Source of the DNA: Foliimonas ilicis
GTDB taxonomy: Bacteria > Pseudomonadota > Alphaproteobacteria > Rhizobiales > Rhizobiaceae
NCBI RefSeq assembly: GCF_039939195.1
Contig: NZ_JBDUUH010000002.1
Location: forward strand, 62,001 to 126,000
Length of the DNA: 64,000 nt
Direction: 5' to 3'
The notes below the pieces were generated by a model. The model saw only the letters and a program-made list of their open reading frames with translations. It made no database searches and had not been told where the DNA came from. Each line of letters opens with the position of its first letter. Positions within the stretch are counted from its first letter, which is position 1. Shown here piece after piece: positions 27,405 to 36,396 of this stretch. The position numbers and the translations under genes are program-made.

Positions 27405-27968
27405 CTATTCTTCAGCCGCTACGGCGGTGCCGCGGCGAGCCTGAAGAGTTGAGTACTTGATGCCACGCTGCGCAGCAACATCCTTGGGATGAAGCTGGCT
27501 CTTGAGAGCGTCGAACGTTGCGCGAACCATGTTGTATGGGTTCGACGAACCCATCGACTTGGCGACGACGTCGTGCATGCCCAGCGTTTCGAAAACAGCG
27601 CGCATAGGACCGCCGGCGATGATGCCTGTACCAGCCTTGGCTGCGCGAAGAAGAACGCGGCCTGCGCCCCAACGGCCTTCGACGTCATGGTGAAGGGTAC
27701 GACCCGAGCGAAGCGGAACGAAAATCAGATCGCGCTTTGCCGATTCGGTTGCCTTGCGGATTGCTTCCGGCACTTCGCGTGCCTTGCCGTGACCAAAGCC
27801 AACGCGGCCCTTCTGGTCGCCGACAACGACGAGTGCTGCAAAGCCAAAACGACGGCCGCCCTTGACGACCTTGGCAACGCGGTTGATGTGGACGAGCTTA
27901 TCGACGAATTCGCTGTCGCGCTCTTCGCGATCGCGACCACGACCGCCTTCCCTACGTTCTTGTGCCAT
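27405..27968 (-). CDS. rpsE: 30S ribosomal protein S5
   Basis: Decoding-fidelity protein. The S5 domain begins DKLVHINRVAKVVKGGRRF and the C-terminal domain has AGGPMRAVFETLGMHDVVAK. The N-terminal extension MAQERREGGRGRDREERD is arginine-rich, as in other Rhizobiales. I chose this ATG over one 30 bases upstream because the family starts here; 187 residues. Confidence 0.98.
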   Translation of the reverse strand: MAQERREGGRGRDREERDSEFVDKLVHINRVAKVVKGGRRFGFAALVVVGDQKGRVGFGHGKAREVPEAIRKATESAKRDLIFVPLRSGRTLHHDVEGRWGAGRVLLRAAKAGTGIIAGGPMRAVFETLGMHDVVAKSMGSSNPYNMVRATFDALKSQLHPKDVAAQRGIKYSTLQARRGTAVAAEE

Positions 27969-28094
27969 TTTCCTATCCTTATTTTTTTCCGGAAGCACGG
28001 TGGTTAAACATCTAAATCCGGCGTCTATAACGTCGCCGGATTTAATTCAACTATCAGACGATGCGACGTGGCGCCACGCACCACGAAAAAATCA

Positions 28095-28454
28095 TCAGAA
28101 GCTAAGGCCTGCCTCGCGGGCGGCTTCGGCCAGCGCCTTGACGCGGCCGTGATAGATATAGGCGCCACGGTCGAAGACGACGTCCTTGACACCGGCCTTC
28201 GTAGCGCGCTCTGCGATGAGCTTGCCGATTGCAGCAGCCGCTGCAGTGTCAGCGCCGGTCTTCAGCGACGACTTGAGATCCTTCTCAAGCGTCGAGGCTG
28301 CAGCAACGGTCGTGCCGTTGGCATCATTGATGACCTGAGCATAGATGTTCTTCGACGAACGATGAACCGAGAGACGCAGACGGTCGCCCGCGACAGCCTT
28401 GAGCTGACGGCGAACGCGCGCGGCGCGGCGCTGTGTGGATTCCTTGGAAGCCAT
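28095..28454 (-). CDS. rplR: 50S ribosomal protein L18
   Basis: Binds 5S rRNA in the central protuberance. It opens MASKESTQRRAARVRRQLK, has RLSVHRSSKNIYAQVIND in the middle and ends with FDRGAYIYHGRVKALAEAA; 119 residues. Between rplF and rpsE in the spc operon. Confidence 0.98.
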   Translation of the reverse strand: MASKESTQRRAARVRRQLKAVAGDRLRLSVHRSSKNIYAQVINDANGTTVAAASTLEKDLKSSLKTGADTAAAAAIGKLIAERATKAGVKDVVFDRGAYIYHGRVKALAEAAREAGLSF

Positions 28455-28538
28455 AATGTGTATTCCTTGCCTTCATGAGACGGGAGCGGCCATTTGCGGT
28501 AAGCCCAAAGGCCTCCCGCGACCGCGCACCGCGGCTTG

Positions 28539-29072
28539 TTACTTCTTCTTGCCTTCTTTGCGGACGATCTTTTCGCCTGCATAACGAACGCCCTTGCCCT
28601 TGTAAGGCTCGGGGCTGCGATACTCGCGAATTTCGGCCGCAACCTGGCCAACCTGCTGCTTGTCGATACCGGTGATGACGATTTCCGTCGGTTTCGGCAC
28701 GGCGAGCGTCACGCCTTCCGGCGCTTCATAGATCACGTCGTGGCTGAAGCCAAGTGCGAGCTGCAGGTTTTTGCCCTGCATAGCGGCACGATAACCGACG
28801 CCGGTGATTTCAAGACGGCGTTCGAAGCCTTCCTTCACACCCTGAACGATATTGATGATCTGCGTGCGCGACATGCCCCACTTTGAGCGGGCATCCTTCG
28901 ACTGGTCACGAGGCTGAACAGCGATCTCGCCGTCTTCCATCTTTACCAGCACTTCGTCGTTCACCACGAACTTCAGCTCGCCCTTGGGACCTTTTGCGGT
29001 CACCGTCTGGCCATTGACATTTGCAGTCACGCCATCGGGAAGCTGAACGGGTTTTTTGCCAATACGAGACAT
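28539..29072 (-). CDS. rplF: 50S ribosomal protein L6
   Basis: Two-domain protein near the factor-binding site. MSRIGKKPVQLPDGVTANV starts it, GVGYRAAMQGKNLQLALGFS is in the middle and EPYKGKGVRYAGEKIVRKEG is the C-terminal signature. 177 residues, normal. Confidence 0.98.
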   Translation of the reverse strand: MSRIGKKPVQLPDGVTANVNGQTVTAKGPKGELKFVVNDEVLVKMEDGEIAVQPRDQSKDARSKWGMSRTQIINIVQGVKEGFERRLEITGVGYRAAMQGKNLQLALGFSHDVIYEAPEGVTLAVPKPTEIVITGIDKQQVGQVAAEIREYRSPEPYKGKGVRYAGEKIVRKEGKKK

Positions 29073-29113
29073 TTTGTTGTCCTCGTTCCTGTTCTTAATT
29101 CAACTCTGCCGGA

Positions 29114-29512
29114 TTAGAATATCTGGCAGAGGATTTCCCCACCGACATTCTGCTCACGTGCTTCATGATCAGCCATCACGCCCTTCGGCGTAGAAAGAAT
29201 GGCGATGCCGAGGCCGTTGGCGACGTGCGGGATCGACTTTGCCGAAACGTAGACGCGACGGCCTGGCTTCGAAACGCGGGCGATTTCGCGAATGACGGGC
29301 TGGCCGTCGAAATACTTCAGCTCGATTTCGATTTCGGACTTGCCGTTGTCGAAGTCGGTCTGGCTGTAATCGCGGATATAGCCTTCGCTCTTCAGAACTT
29401 CGAGAACGCGGGCACGCAGCGTCGAGGCCGGCGTGGAGACCGAAGTCTTCTTGCGGCCATAGGCGTTGCGAATACGGGTCAGCATATCGCCGAGAGGATC
29501 ACTCAATGACAT
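29114..29512 (-). CDS. rpsH: 30S ribosomal protein S8
   Basis: Primary 16S rRNA binding protein; in enterics it also represses the spc operon, which cannot be judged here. It opens MSLSDPLGDMLTRIRNAYGR and ends with ILSTPKGVMADHEAREQNVG followed by GEILCQIF. 132 residues. Confidence 0.98.
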   Translation of the reverse strand: MSLSDPLGDMLTRIRNAYGRKKTSVSTPASTLRARVLEVLKSEGYIRDYSQTDFDNGKSEIEIELKYFDGQPVIREIARVSKPGRRVYVSAKSIPHVANGLGIAILSTPKGVMADHEAREQNVGGEILCQIF

Positions 29513-29524
29513 TGTCGTGCCTCC

Positions 29525-29830
29525 TTACCAGCTCGACTTAACAAGACCTGGGATCAGGCCATTATTACCCAAGTCGCGAAGCGCAATGCGCGACACCTTG
29601 AGCTTGCGATAGTACGCGCGTGGCCGACCGGTCACTTCGCAACGGTTGCGAATGCGGGTCTTGGCCGAGTTGCGCGGCAGAGCGGCAAGCTTCAACTGAG
29701 CGCGGAAACGATCCTCGATCGGAAGGCTCTGATCCATGATGGTCGCCTTGAGCGCGGTGCGCTTGGCGGCATACTGATCAACGAGCTTACGGCGCTTGTT
29801 GTTCTTTTCGACTGAGCTGGTCTTTGCCAT
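29525..29830 (-). CDS. rpsN: 30S ribosomal protein S14 (zinc-free type)
   Basis: Small-subunit head protein. This is the long, 101-residue form without the CxxC zinc motifs of the short paralogue; only one cysteine (RNRCEVTGRPRAYYRK) is present. C-terminus NGLIPGLVKSSW is diagnostic. Between rplE and rpsH. Confidence 0.98.
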   Translation of the reverse strand: MAKTSSVEKNNKRRKLVDQYAAKRTALKATIMDQSLPIEDRFRAQLKLAALPRNSAKTRIRNRCEVTGRPRAYYRKLKVSRIALRDLGNNGLIPGLVKSSW

Positions 29831-29857
29831 TTCAGATAAATCCTTTTCTCGCTGCCG

Positions 29858-30415
29858 TTACTGCCGGAAGGGGAAGTTGAAAGCCTTGAGCAGAGCCCGT
29901 GCTTCGTCGTCCGTCTTGGCGGTCGTACAAACGATGATGTCCATACCCCAGATCTGATCGACCTTGTCATAGGCGATCTCGGGGAAGATGATGTGTTCCT
30001 TGATGCCCATAGCGTAATTGCCACGGCCGTCAAAGCTTTTTGGATTCAGGCCGCGGAAATCTCGAACGCGCGGAAGTGCGATCGTGACCAAGCGGTCGAG
30101 GAATTCGTACATGCGTTCCTGGCGCAGCGTCACCTTTGCACCGATCGGCATCTGTTCGCGAACCTTGAAGCCTGCGATCGAATTGCGGGCGCGGGTCACA
30201 ACGGCCTTCTGGCCGGCGATCAGCGACAGATCAGCAGCCGCAATGGTCGGCTTCTTGGAATCTGCGGTTGCCTCGCCGACGCCCATGTTCAGCACGATCT
30301 TGTCGATGCGCGGAACCTGCATGACATTGTCATACTTGAACTCTTCGAGGAGCGTCTGGCGGATGGTCTCGTTATAGACCGTCTTCAGACGCGGCTGGTA
30401 TTCTGCCTTAGCCAT
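29858..30415 (-). CDS. rplE: 50S ribosomal protein L5
   Basis: 5S rRNA-binding protein that contacts P-site tRNA. It contains MQVPRIDKIVLNMGVGEA, REQMPIGAKVTLRQERMYEF and GLNPKSFDGRGNYAMGIKEH; 185 residues. Its start overlaps the end of rplX by 8 bases. Confidence 0.98.
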   Translation of the reverse strand: MAKAEYQPRLKTVYNETIRQTLLEEFKYDNVMQVPRIDKIVLNMGVGEATADSKKPTIAAADLSLIAGQKAVVTRARNSIAGFKVREQMPIGAKVTLRQERMYEFLDRLVTIALPRVRDFRGLNPKSFDGRGNYAMGIKEHIIFPEIAYDKVDQIWGMDIIVCTTAKTDDEARALLKAFNFPFRQ

Positions 30416-30716
30416 TGATCACTTCTCCGGAGGTCTTGGCGACCCGAACCTTCTTGCCGTCGCGGACTTCGAAACCGACGCGGGTCGGCTTACCGTCCTT
30501 GTCGGCAATCGCGATGTTCGACAAGTGGATCGGCGCTTCCTTGGTGATGATCCCGCCCTCTTGGGACTGGGACTGCTTCTGGTGGCGACGAACCTGGTTC
30601 ACGCCACGAACGACTGCTTTGTCGTCCTTAGGCATGACACGCAGCACCTCACCGGTGCGGCCCTTGTCCTTGCCAGCCAGAACGACGACGTTGTCGCCTT
30701 TGCGAATCTTTTGCAT
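30408..30716 (-). CDS. rplX: 50S ribosomal protein L24
   Basis: Assembly-initiator protein with a KOW motif: MQKIRKGDNVVVLAGKDKGR, then VVRGVNQVRRHQKQ. 102 residues. It overlaps rplE by 8 bases, which suggests coupled translation. Confidence 0.98.
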   Translation of the reverse strand: MQKIRKGDNVVVLAGKDKGRTGEVLRVMPKDDKAVVRGVNQVRRHQKQSQSQEGGIITKEAPIHLSNIAIADKDGKPTRVGFEVRDGKKVRVAKTSGEVING

Positions 30717-30728
30717 TGTTCCGGCTCC

Positions 30729-31097
30729 TTACAGCACTTCTGGCGCGAGCGAGATGATCTTCATGTGGTTCTTGGCGCGCAATTCACGCGGAACCGGTCC
30801 GAAGATACGAGTGCCGATCGGCTCTTTCTTATTATCGACGAGAACTGCTGCGTTCTTGTCGAAACGGATCACGCTGCCGTCCAGACGACGAATGTCCTTG
30901 GCCGTGCGAACCACGACCGCCTTCATTACGTCACCCTTCTTTACGCGGCCGCGCGGAATAGCTTCCTTGACCGACACCACGATGATGTCGCCAACGGAAG
31001 CGTATTTCCGCTTCGAGCCGCCCAGCACCTTGATGCACATGACACGACGGGCGCCGGAATTATCCGCGACGTCGAGGTTTGTTTGCATCTGAATCAT
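30729..31097 (-). CDS. rplN: 50S ribosomal protein L14
   Basis: Subunit-interface protein. MIQMQTNLDVADNSGARRVM and the C-terminal VPRELRAKNHMKIISLAPEV are highly conserved; 122 residues. It begins the spc part of the cluster, though no terminator separates it from rpsQ. Confidence 0.98.
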   Translation of the reverse strand: MIQMQTNLDVADNSGARRVMCIKVLGGSKRKYASVGDIIVVSVKEAIPRGRVKKGDVMKAVVVRTAKDIRRLDGSVIRFDKNAAVLVDNKKEPIGTRIFGPVPRELRAKNHMKIISLAPEVL

Positions 31098-31161
31098 GAC
31101 TGGCCGCCTTCTTCATTCATGGGGATGAGCTCTCGCCCTCCCCGGCTTGTCCAAAATTAAT

Positions 31162-31407
31162 TTACTGAGCTGCCTGCTCGTCAGTGATGACGACCCAGCA
31201 TTTGTCTTTCGAGATCGGCGCGGATTCCTGAATGAAAACCTGATCGCCAACCTTGTGTGCGTTGTTCTCGTCGTGCGCCTTGTACTTCTTCGTCGAACGC
31301 ACGGTCTTCTTCATCACGGGATGCGTGAAGCGCCGTTCGACCTTGACGACGACCGTCTTCTCGTTCTTGTCGCTGACGACGGTGCCCTGCAGAATGCGCT
31401 TTGGCAT
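31162..31407 (-). CDS. rpsQ: 30S ribosomal protein S17
   Basis: 16S rRNA 5'-domain binder. MPKRILQGTVVSDKNEKTVV, then HDENNAHKVGDQVFIQESAP; 81 residues. Last gene of the S10 part of the cluster. Confidence 0.98.
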   Translation of the reverse strand: MPKRILQGTVVSDKNEKTVVVKVERRFTHPVMKKTVRSTKKYKAHDENNAHKVGDQVFIQESAPISKDKCWVVITDEQAAQ

Positions 31408-31418
31408 ATTCTTCGTCC

Positions 31419-31619
31419 TTAAGCCTTCTTGCCGGCCGATTTCTCGGCAGCGATGGTCTTGATGCGCGCGATGTCCCTGCGGACTTCCTTCACGCGAGCG
31501 GTCTTTTCAAGCTGCCCAGTAGCCTTCTGGAAGCGCAGGTTGAACTGCTCTTTCTTGAGGCTGGCCAACTCGTCTCCGAGCTGGTCGGGGGTCTTGGTCC
31601 TGACTTCCGAGGCTTTCAT
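31419..31619 (-). CDS. rpmC: 50S ribosomal protein L29
   Basis: Small helical protein near the exit tunnel that helps dock SRP and trigger factor. MKASEVRTKTPDQLGDELAS, then FNLRFQKATGQLEKTARVKE; 66 residues. 11-12 bases separate it from each neighbour. Confidence 0.98.
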   Translation of the reverse strand: MKASEVRTKTPDQLGDELASLKKEQFNLRFQKATGQLEKTARVKEVRRDIARIKTIAAEKSAGKKA

Positions 31620-31631
31620 AATCAGCCCTTC

Positions 31632-32045
31632 CTATTCTGCGATGCGCTGTACGAAGCGCGTCTTGACCGAAAGCTTGGCAGCACCAAGGCGAAGCGCTTC
31701 GCGAGCAACTTCCTCGCTTACACCATCGATCTCGAACATCATACGGCCCGGCTTTACTCGGCATGCCCAGTAATCGACCGCACCCTTACCTTTACCCATT
31801 CGGACTTCGGTAGGCTTTCCGGTCACTGGAACATCCGGGAAAATACGGATCCAGACACGGCCCTGGCGCTTCATCTCACGTGTGATCGCGCGGCGAGCCG
31901 CTTCGATCTGGCGTGCGTTGACCCGGTCAGGCTCGACCGCCTTCAGACCAAATGCCCCAAAGTCCAGATTGGTGCCGCCTTTTGCGGCGCCGTGGATGCG
32001 GCCCTTGAACTGCTTGCGGAACTTTGTGCGCTTTGGCTGCAGCAT
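31632..32045 (-). CDS. rplP: 50S ribosomal protein L16
   Basis: Positions the A-site tRNA near the peptidyl transferase centre. MLQPKRTKFRKQFKGRIHGA, FGLKAVEPDRVNARQIEAAR and VRMGKGKGAVDYWACRVKPG are diagnostic; 137 residues. Confidence 0.98.
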   Translation of the reverse strand: MLQPKRTKFRKQFKGRIHGAAKGGTNLDFGAFGLKAVEPDRVNARQIEAARRAITREMKRQGRVWIRIFPDVPVTGKPTEVRMGKGKGAVDYWACRVKPGRMMFEIDGVSEEVAREALRLGAAKLSVKTRFVQRIAE

Positions 32046-32073
32046 CGTTCGTTACTCCAAAATTCTATGCTTC

Positions 32074-32793
32074 TCAGGCGTTTTCGCGACGACGGCCGCG
32101 GTCACGTTCGCCCGAATGCGAGTGATCGCCTTCCGTAGCACGACGCTCCGAGGCCATAGGGTCATGCTCAAGGATTTCGCCCTTGAATACCCAGACCTTC
32201 ACGCCGCAGATACCGTAGGCGGTGTGTGCTTCTGCCGTACCGTAATCAACATCGGCGCGCAGCGTGTGCAACGGAACGCGACCTTCGCGATACCATTCCA
32301 TACGAGCGATTTCCGCGCCGCCGAGACGGCCCGAGCAGTTGATACGGATGCCTTCTGCGCCGAGACGCATGGCCGACTGCACTGCACGCTTCATCGCACG
32401 GCGGAACGCGATACGGCGTTCGAGCTGCTGAGCGATCGACTGTGCAACGAGCGTTGCGTCGGTTTCCGGCTTGCGCACTTCAACGATGTTGAGGTGCGTT
32501 TCCGACTGCGTCATCTCGGTCAGCTTCTTGCGGAGCTTCTCGATGTCTGCACCCTTCTTGCCGATGATCAGGCCAGGACGAGCAGCATGGATCGTGACGC
32601 GGCACTTCTTGTGCGGACGCTCGATGACGACCTTGGAGATCGCAGCCTGCTTCAGTTCTTCCTGAAGATACTTGCGGATCTTGATGTCTTCATGAAGCAG
32701 CTTGCCGTACTCGCCGGTGTTCGCATACCAACGCGAATCCCAGGTGCGGTTGATGCCGAGACGAAAACCGATTGGATTGATCTTCTGACCCAT
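32074..32793 (-). CDS. rpsC: 30S ribosomal protein S3
   Basis: mRNA-entry protein with a KH domain (ARPGLIIGKKGADIEKLRKK) and the C-terminal domain RMEWYREGRVPLHTLRADVD. The 239-residue length includes a charged C-terminal tail ending RDRGRRRENA. Its ATG overlaps the rplV stop by one base. Confidence 0.98.
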   Translation of the reverse strand: MGQKINPIGFRLGINRTWDSRWYANTGEYGKLLHEDIKIRKYLQEELKQAAISKVVIERPHKKCRVTIHAARPGLIIGKKGADIEKLRKKLTEMTQSETHLNIVEVRKPETDATLVAQSIAQQLERRIAFRRAMKRAVQSAMRLGAEGIRINCSGRLGGAEIARMEWYREGRVPLHTLRADVDYGTAEAHTAYGICGVKVWVFKGEILEHDPMASERRATEGDHSHSGERDRGRRRENA

Positions 32794-33182
32794 TATGCGG
32801 CCTCCTCTTTCTCTTCGACTTCACGAACAACGATCGTGAGGTGCGAAAACGGCTTCTCGATACGGCTTGCACGGCCACGGCCACGAGCATGGAAACGCTT
32901 CATGACGATCGACTTGCCAACATAGGCCTCAGCAACGACAAGCGCGTCGACGTCGAGGTCATGATTGTTTTCCGCGTTCGCGATAGCCGATTCGAGAGTC
33001 TTTTTCACCGTGCCAGCGATACGCTTGCGCGAGAATTCGAGATCCGAAAGCGCAGTGCCGACCTTCTTGCCGCGGATAAGCGCCGCAACCAGATTCAGCT
33101 TCTGCGGGCTGACGCGGATCGTGCGTAGTACCGCACGTGCCTCGTTGTCAGCAAGCCTGCGCGGAGCTTTGGCCTTGCCCAT
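32793..33182 (-). CDS. rplV: 50S ribosomal protein L22
   Basis: Lines the polypeptide exit tunnel; its loop carries macrolide-related positions. MGKAKAPRRLADNEARAVLR, RVSPQKLNLVAALIRGKKV and RFHARGRGRASRIEKPFSHL are diagnostic. The family start gives 129 residues; a longer in-frame extension overlaps rpsS and is not real. Confidence 0.98.
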   Translation of the reverse strand: MGKAKAPRRLADNEARAVLRTIRVSPQKLNLVAALIRGKKVGTALSDLEFSRKRIAGTVKKTLESAIANAENNHDLDVDALVVAEAYVGKSIVMKRFHARGRGRASRIEKPFSHLTIVVREVEEKEEAA

Positions 33183-33183
33183 G

Positions 33184-33462
33184 TTACTTCCTCTTCGCTT
33201 TCTTGTCCGCGCCGTGACCGAAATAGGTACGCGTCGGAGCGAATTCACCGAACTTGTGACCAACCATGTCCTCGGACACGTTGACCGGGATATGCTTCTG
33301 GCCGTTGTAGACACCAAAGGTGAGGCCCACGAACTGCGGCAGGATCGTGGAGCGACGGCTCCACATCTTGATCACTTCGTTACGGCCGCCTTCACGAACC
33401 TTCTCGGTTTTCTTGAGAAGGAAGCCGTCGACGAACGGGCCTTTCCAAATTGAACGGGTCAC
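33184..33462 (-). CDS. rpsS: 30S ribosomal protein S19
   Basis: Small-subunit head protein. MTRSIWKGPFVDGFLLKKTE, KMWSRRSTILPQFVGLTFGV and DMVGHKFGEFAPTRTYFGHG identify it; 92 residues. One base separates it from the rplV start. Confidence 0.98.
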   Translation of the reverse strand: MTRSIWKGPFVDGFLLKKTEKVREGGRNEVIKMWSRRSTILPQFVGLTFGVYNGQKHIPVNVSEDMVGHKFGEFAPTRTYFGHGADKKAKRK

Positions 33463-33478
33463 GTCAGACTACCTCTCT

Positions 33479-34312
33479 TTAGCTCTTGCGCGCGTGGCGC
33501 GAGCGCATGATGAACTTGTCGGTCGCCTTGTTGGACCGCGTCTTCTTGCCCTTGGTGGGCTTACCCCATGGGGACACCGGATGACGACCACCTGAGGTGC
33601 GGCCTTCACCACCGCCATGCGGGTGATCGACCGGGTTCATGGTGACGCCGCGATTGTGCGGACGCTTGCCACGCCAGACCGTACGACCAGCCTTACCGTC
33701 ATTGATGTTGCCGTGATCGGGGTTCGATACGGCACCGACGGTGGCGATGCACGAGCCATGAACGACGCGCTGCTCACCCGAAGTCAGGCGCAGAATAGCC
33801 ATGCCCTGGTCACGACCGACGAGCTGCACATAGGCACCTGCCGAACGTGCGACCTGACCGCCCTTACCTGGCTTCAGCTCGACATTGTGAACGATCGTGC
33901 CGACCGGCATTGCCGAAAGCGGCATTGCATTGCCCGGCTTCACGTCTACCTGTTCGCCGGCGATGACCTTGTCGCCGACAGCAAGACGCTGCGGTGCCAG
34001 GATGTATGCCAGCTCGCCATCATCATACTTGATGAGCGCGATGAACGCGGTGCGGTTCGGATCGTATTCCAGACGCTCTACCGTTGCCGACACGTCGAAC
34101 TTGCGACGCTTGAAGTCGATGATACGGTACGAACGCTTGTGACCGCCGCCGATGAAGCGAGCCGTGATGCGGCCTGCATTGTTGCGGCCACCCGACTTGG
34201 TCAGGCCTTCGGTGAGGCCCTTGACCGGCTTGCCCTTGTAGAGGCCCGAACGATCGACGATCACCAGCTGGCGGGTGCTCGGCGTTATCGGATTGAATTT
34301 CTTCAGTGCCAT
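33479..34312 (-). CDS. rplB: 50S ribosomal protein L2
   Basis: Essential for subunit association and peptidyl transfer. The conserved histidine region MNPVDHPHGGGEGRTSGGRH is present near the C-terminus, and VERLEYDPNRTAFIALIKYD near residue 80. 277 residues. Confidence 0.98.
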   Translation of the reverse strand: MALKKFNPITPSTRQLVIVDRSGLYKGKPVKGLTEGLTKSGGRNNAGRITARFIGGGHKRSYRIIDFKRRKFDVSATVERLEYDPNRTAFIALIKYDDGELAYILAPQRLAVGDKVIAGEQVDVKPGNAMPLSAMPVGTIVHNVELKPGKGGQVARSAGAYVQLVGRDQGMAILRLTSGEQRVVHGSCIATVGAVSNPDHGNINDGKAGRTVWRGKRPHNRGVTMNPVDHPHGGGEGRTSGGRHPVSPWGKPTKGKKTRSNKATDKFIMRSRHARKS

Positions 34313-34331
34313 AATTCTTTCCTCGCGCCTC

Positions 34332-34625
34332 TCAGAGACCGGTCGCGACGTCGATCGACTGACCGTCGGCCAGTGTCACAATCGCCTTCTTGACATCGCT
34401 CTGGTGACCGATCGTGCCGCGGAACCGCTTGGTCTTACCCTTGCGGATCAGCGTGTTCACGCCAGTTACCTTGACGCCGAAGAGCGCCTCGATAGCAGCC
34501 TTGATCTCCGGCTTCGTCGCCTTCTTGGCAACGTTGAACACAACCTGGTTCTGCTCGGAAGCCATGGTGGACTTCTCGGTGATGGCCGGGCTGATGATCA
34601 CATCGTAGTGTCGAAGATCGGTCAT
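34332..34625 (-). CDS. rplW: 50S ribosomal protein L23
   Basis: Exit-tunnel protein and docking site for trigger factor and SRP. MTDLRHYDVIISPAITEKST and GVKVTGVNTLIRKGKTKRFR identify it; 97 residues. Its ATG overlaps the rplD stop by 4 bases. Confidence 0.98.
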   Translation of the reverse strand: MTDLRHYDVIISPAITEKSTMASEQNQVVFNVAKKATKPEIKAAIEALFGVKVTGVNTLIRKGKTKRFRGTIGHQSDVKKAIVTLADGQSIDVATGL

Positions 34626-35242
34626 TTGAAGCGCTCCTCGAGAGCCTCGACGGCGGCCTTCGAAAGAACCAGCGTGCCGCGGCGAAGAATGTCGTAAACG
34701 TTGATGCCCTGGATCGGCAGAACGTCGATGTTCGGAATGTTGGTCGCTGCGCGCTTGAAGTTCTGGTCAAGCTCGGCACCGCCGATCAGCAATGCGTTGG
34801 TCAGGCCCAGCTTCTCGAAGTTCGTGAGAAGAAGCTTGGTCTTGGCCTCGCCCAGAGCCAGATCATCGATGATGATCAGGTTCGATGCTTTTGCCTTCGC
34901 CGACAGCGCATGCTTCAGGCCGAGAGCGCGAACCTTCTTGGGAAGGTCATGCTCATGGCTGCGAACGACCGGGCCGTGTGCCTTGCCGCCGCCGCGGAAC
35001 TGCGGAGCGCGAGCCGAAGAGTGACGAGCGCGGCCCGTTCCCTTCTGCTTGTACATCTTGGCGCCGGTGCGCGAAATTTCCGCGCGGCCCTTGGTCTTGT
35101 GCGTGCCCTGCTGCTTCTTTGCAAGCTGCCAGCGCACGACGCGCTGCAGGATGTCTTCGCGCGGGTCAAGGCCGAAGATCTCTTCCGAGAGCTTCACCTT
35201 GCCGGCATCGGCACCTGCCAGTGTGGTAATCTTGATGTCCAT
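34622..35242 (-). CDS. rplD: 50S ribosomal protein L4
   Basis: Tunnel protein; in enterics it also regulates the S10 operon, which is not known here. It contains QKGTGRARHSSARAPQFRGG and VRSHEHDLPKKVRALGLKHA; 206 residues. Its ATG overlaps the rplC stop by one base and its stop overlaps rplW by 4. Confidence 0.98.
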   Translation of the reverse strand: MDIKITTLAGADAGKVKLSEEIFGLDPREDILQRVVRWQLAKKQQGTHKTKGRAEISRTGAKMYKQKGTGRARHSSARAPQFRGGGKAHGPVVRSHEHDLPKKVRALGLKHALSAKAKASNLIIIDDLALGEAKTKLLLTNFEKLGLTNALLIGGAELDQNFKRAATNIPNIDVLPIQGINVYDILRRGTLVLSKAAVEALEERFK

Positions 35243-35955
35243 TATTCCGCCCCTTCTTTGGCCGGAGCTTCACTCGTCTGTGCAGCGCGAACCGCAGCAG
35301 GCTTAGGAGCGTTTTCCGGAAGAGCAATCTTGACGGAGTCACGAACCAGGATCCATGCGCCCTTGGAGCCGGGAACGGCACCGCGGATGAGGATCAGGCC
35401 ACGATCCGTGTCGGTCGAAACGACCTCCACGTTCTGCGTGGTCACGCGGGTCGAACCCATGTGGCCAGCCATCTTCTTGCCCTTGAACACCTTGCCGGGA
35501 TCCTGGCGCTGACCGGTCGAACCGTGGGTACGGTGCGACACGGAGTTACCGTGGGTTGCCCGACCGCCACCGAAATGGTGACGCTTGATAACGCCCTGGA
35601 AACCCTTACCGATCGTCGTTCCCGTCACATCGACCTTCTGGCCGGGGACGAAATGATCAGCGGTGATTTCCGCGCCGATGTCGAGGAGGTTGTCGGCCGA
35701 CACGCGGAACTCGGCAACCTTGGACTTCGGCTCGACCGAAGCGGTCGCGAAATGGCCGCGCATCGCCTTGGACGTATTCTTTACCTTGGCAAAGCCAACA
35801 CCGAGCTGAACGGCCGTGTAGCCATTCTTTTCTTCGGTACGCTGTGCCACAACCTGGCAGCTCTCCATCCGGAGAACGGTGACCGGGACATGCTCGCCTG
35901 CGTCATTGTAGACGCGGGTCATCCCGACTTTTTGTGCGATTACACCTGAACGCAT
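35242..35955 (-). CDS. rplC: 50S ribosomal protein L3
   Basis: Early assembly protein whose loop approaches the peptidyl transferase centre. MRSGVIAQKVGMTRVYNDAG, GTTIGKGFQGVIKRHHFGGG and THGNSVSHRTHGSTGQRQDP are diagnostic, including the glutamine that is methylated by PrmB in relatives. The alanine-rich C-terminal tail makes it 237 residues. Confidence 0.98.
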   Translation of the reverse strand: MRSGVIAQKVGMTRVYNDAGEHVPVTVLRMESCQVVAQRTEEKNGYTAVQLGVGFAKVKNTSKAMRGHFATASVEPKSKVAEFRVSADNLLDIGAEITADHFVPGQKVDVTGTTIGKGFQGVIKRHHFGGGRATHGNSVSHRTHGSTGQRQDPGKVFKGKKMAGHMGSTRVTTQNVEVVSTDTDRGLILIRGAVPGSKGAWILVRDSVKIALPENAPKPAAVRAAQTSEAPAKEGAE

Positions 35956-36019
35956 CGGTTCAATTCCTCTTCAGAGTTCCTGTCGGAGCCTCGGCCCCTA
36001 CACGCCTCTTGCCCGCTCC

Positions 36020-36328
36020 TTAAAGCTTGATCTCGACGTCAACGCCTGCAGCGAGGTCGAGCTTCATCAAAGCATCGACTGTCTGAGGGGTCGGGTCCAC
36101 GATATCAAGCAGTCGCTTGTGCGTGCGCATTTCGAACTGCTCGCGGCTCTTCTTGTCGATGTGCGGCGAGCGGTTGACAGTGAACTTTTCAATCCGCGTT
36201 GGAAGCGGAATTGGGCCGCGTACGTTAGCTCCCGTGCGCTTTGCGGTCGACACGATTTCGCGTGTCGATGCGTCAAGCACCCGGTGATCAAACGCCTTCA
36301 GGCGGATGCGGATATTCTGTCCGTTCAT
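36020..36328 (-). CDS. rpsJ: 30S ribosomal protein S10
   Basis: Small-subunit head protein and NusE partner in antitermination. MNGQNIRIRLKAFDHRVLDA and GPIPLPTRIEKFTVNRSPHI identify it; 102 residues. A 7-bp hairpin (CGCGGGC/GCCCGCG) lies in the 68-base gap between tufA and this gene. Confidence 0.98.
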   Translation of the reverse strand: MNGQNIRIRLKAFDHRVLDASTREIVSTAKRTGANVRGPIPLPTRIEKFTVNRSPHIDKKSREQFEMRTHKRLLDIVDPTPQTVDALMKLDLAAGVDVEIKL

Positions 36329-36396
36329 GCGTCACTTCCTTGTTCTGGCGCGGGGCGCGGGCATATCCAGCGCCCGCGACAGATCGATTGATACAA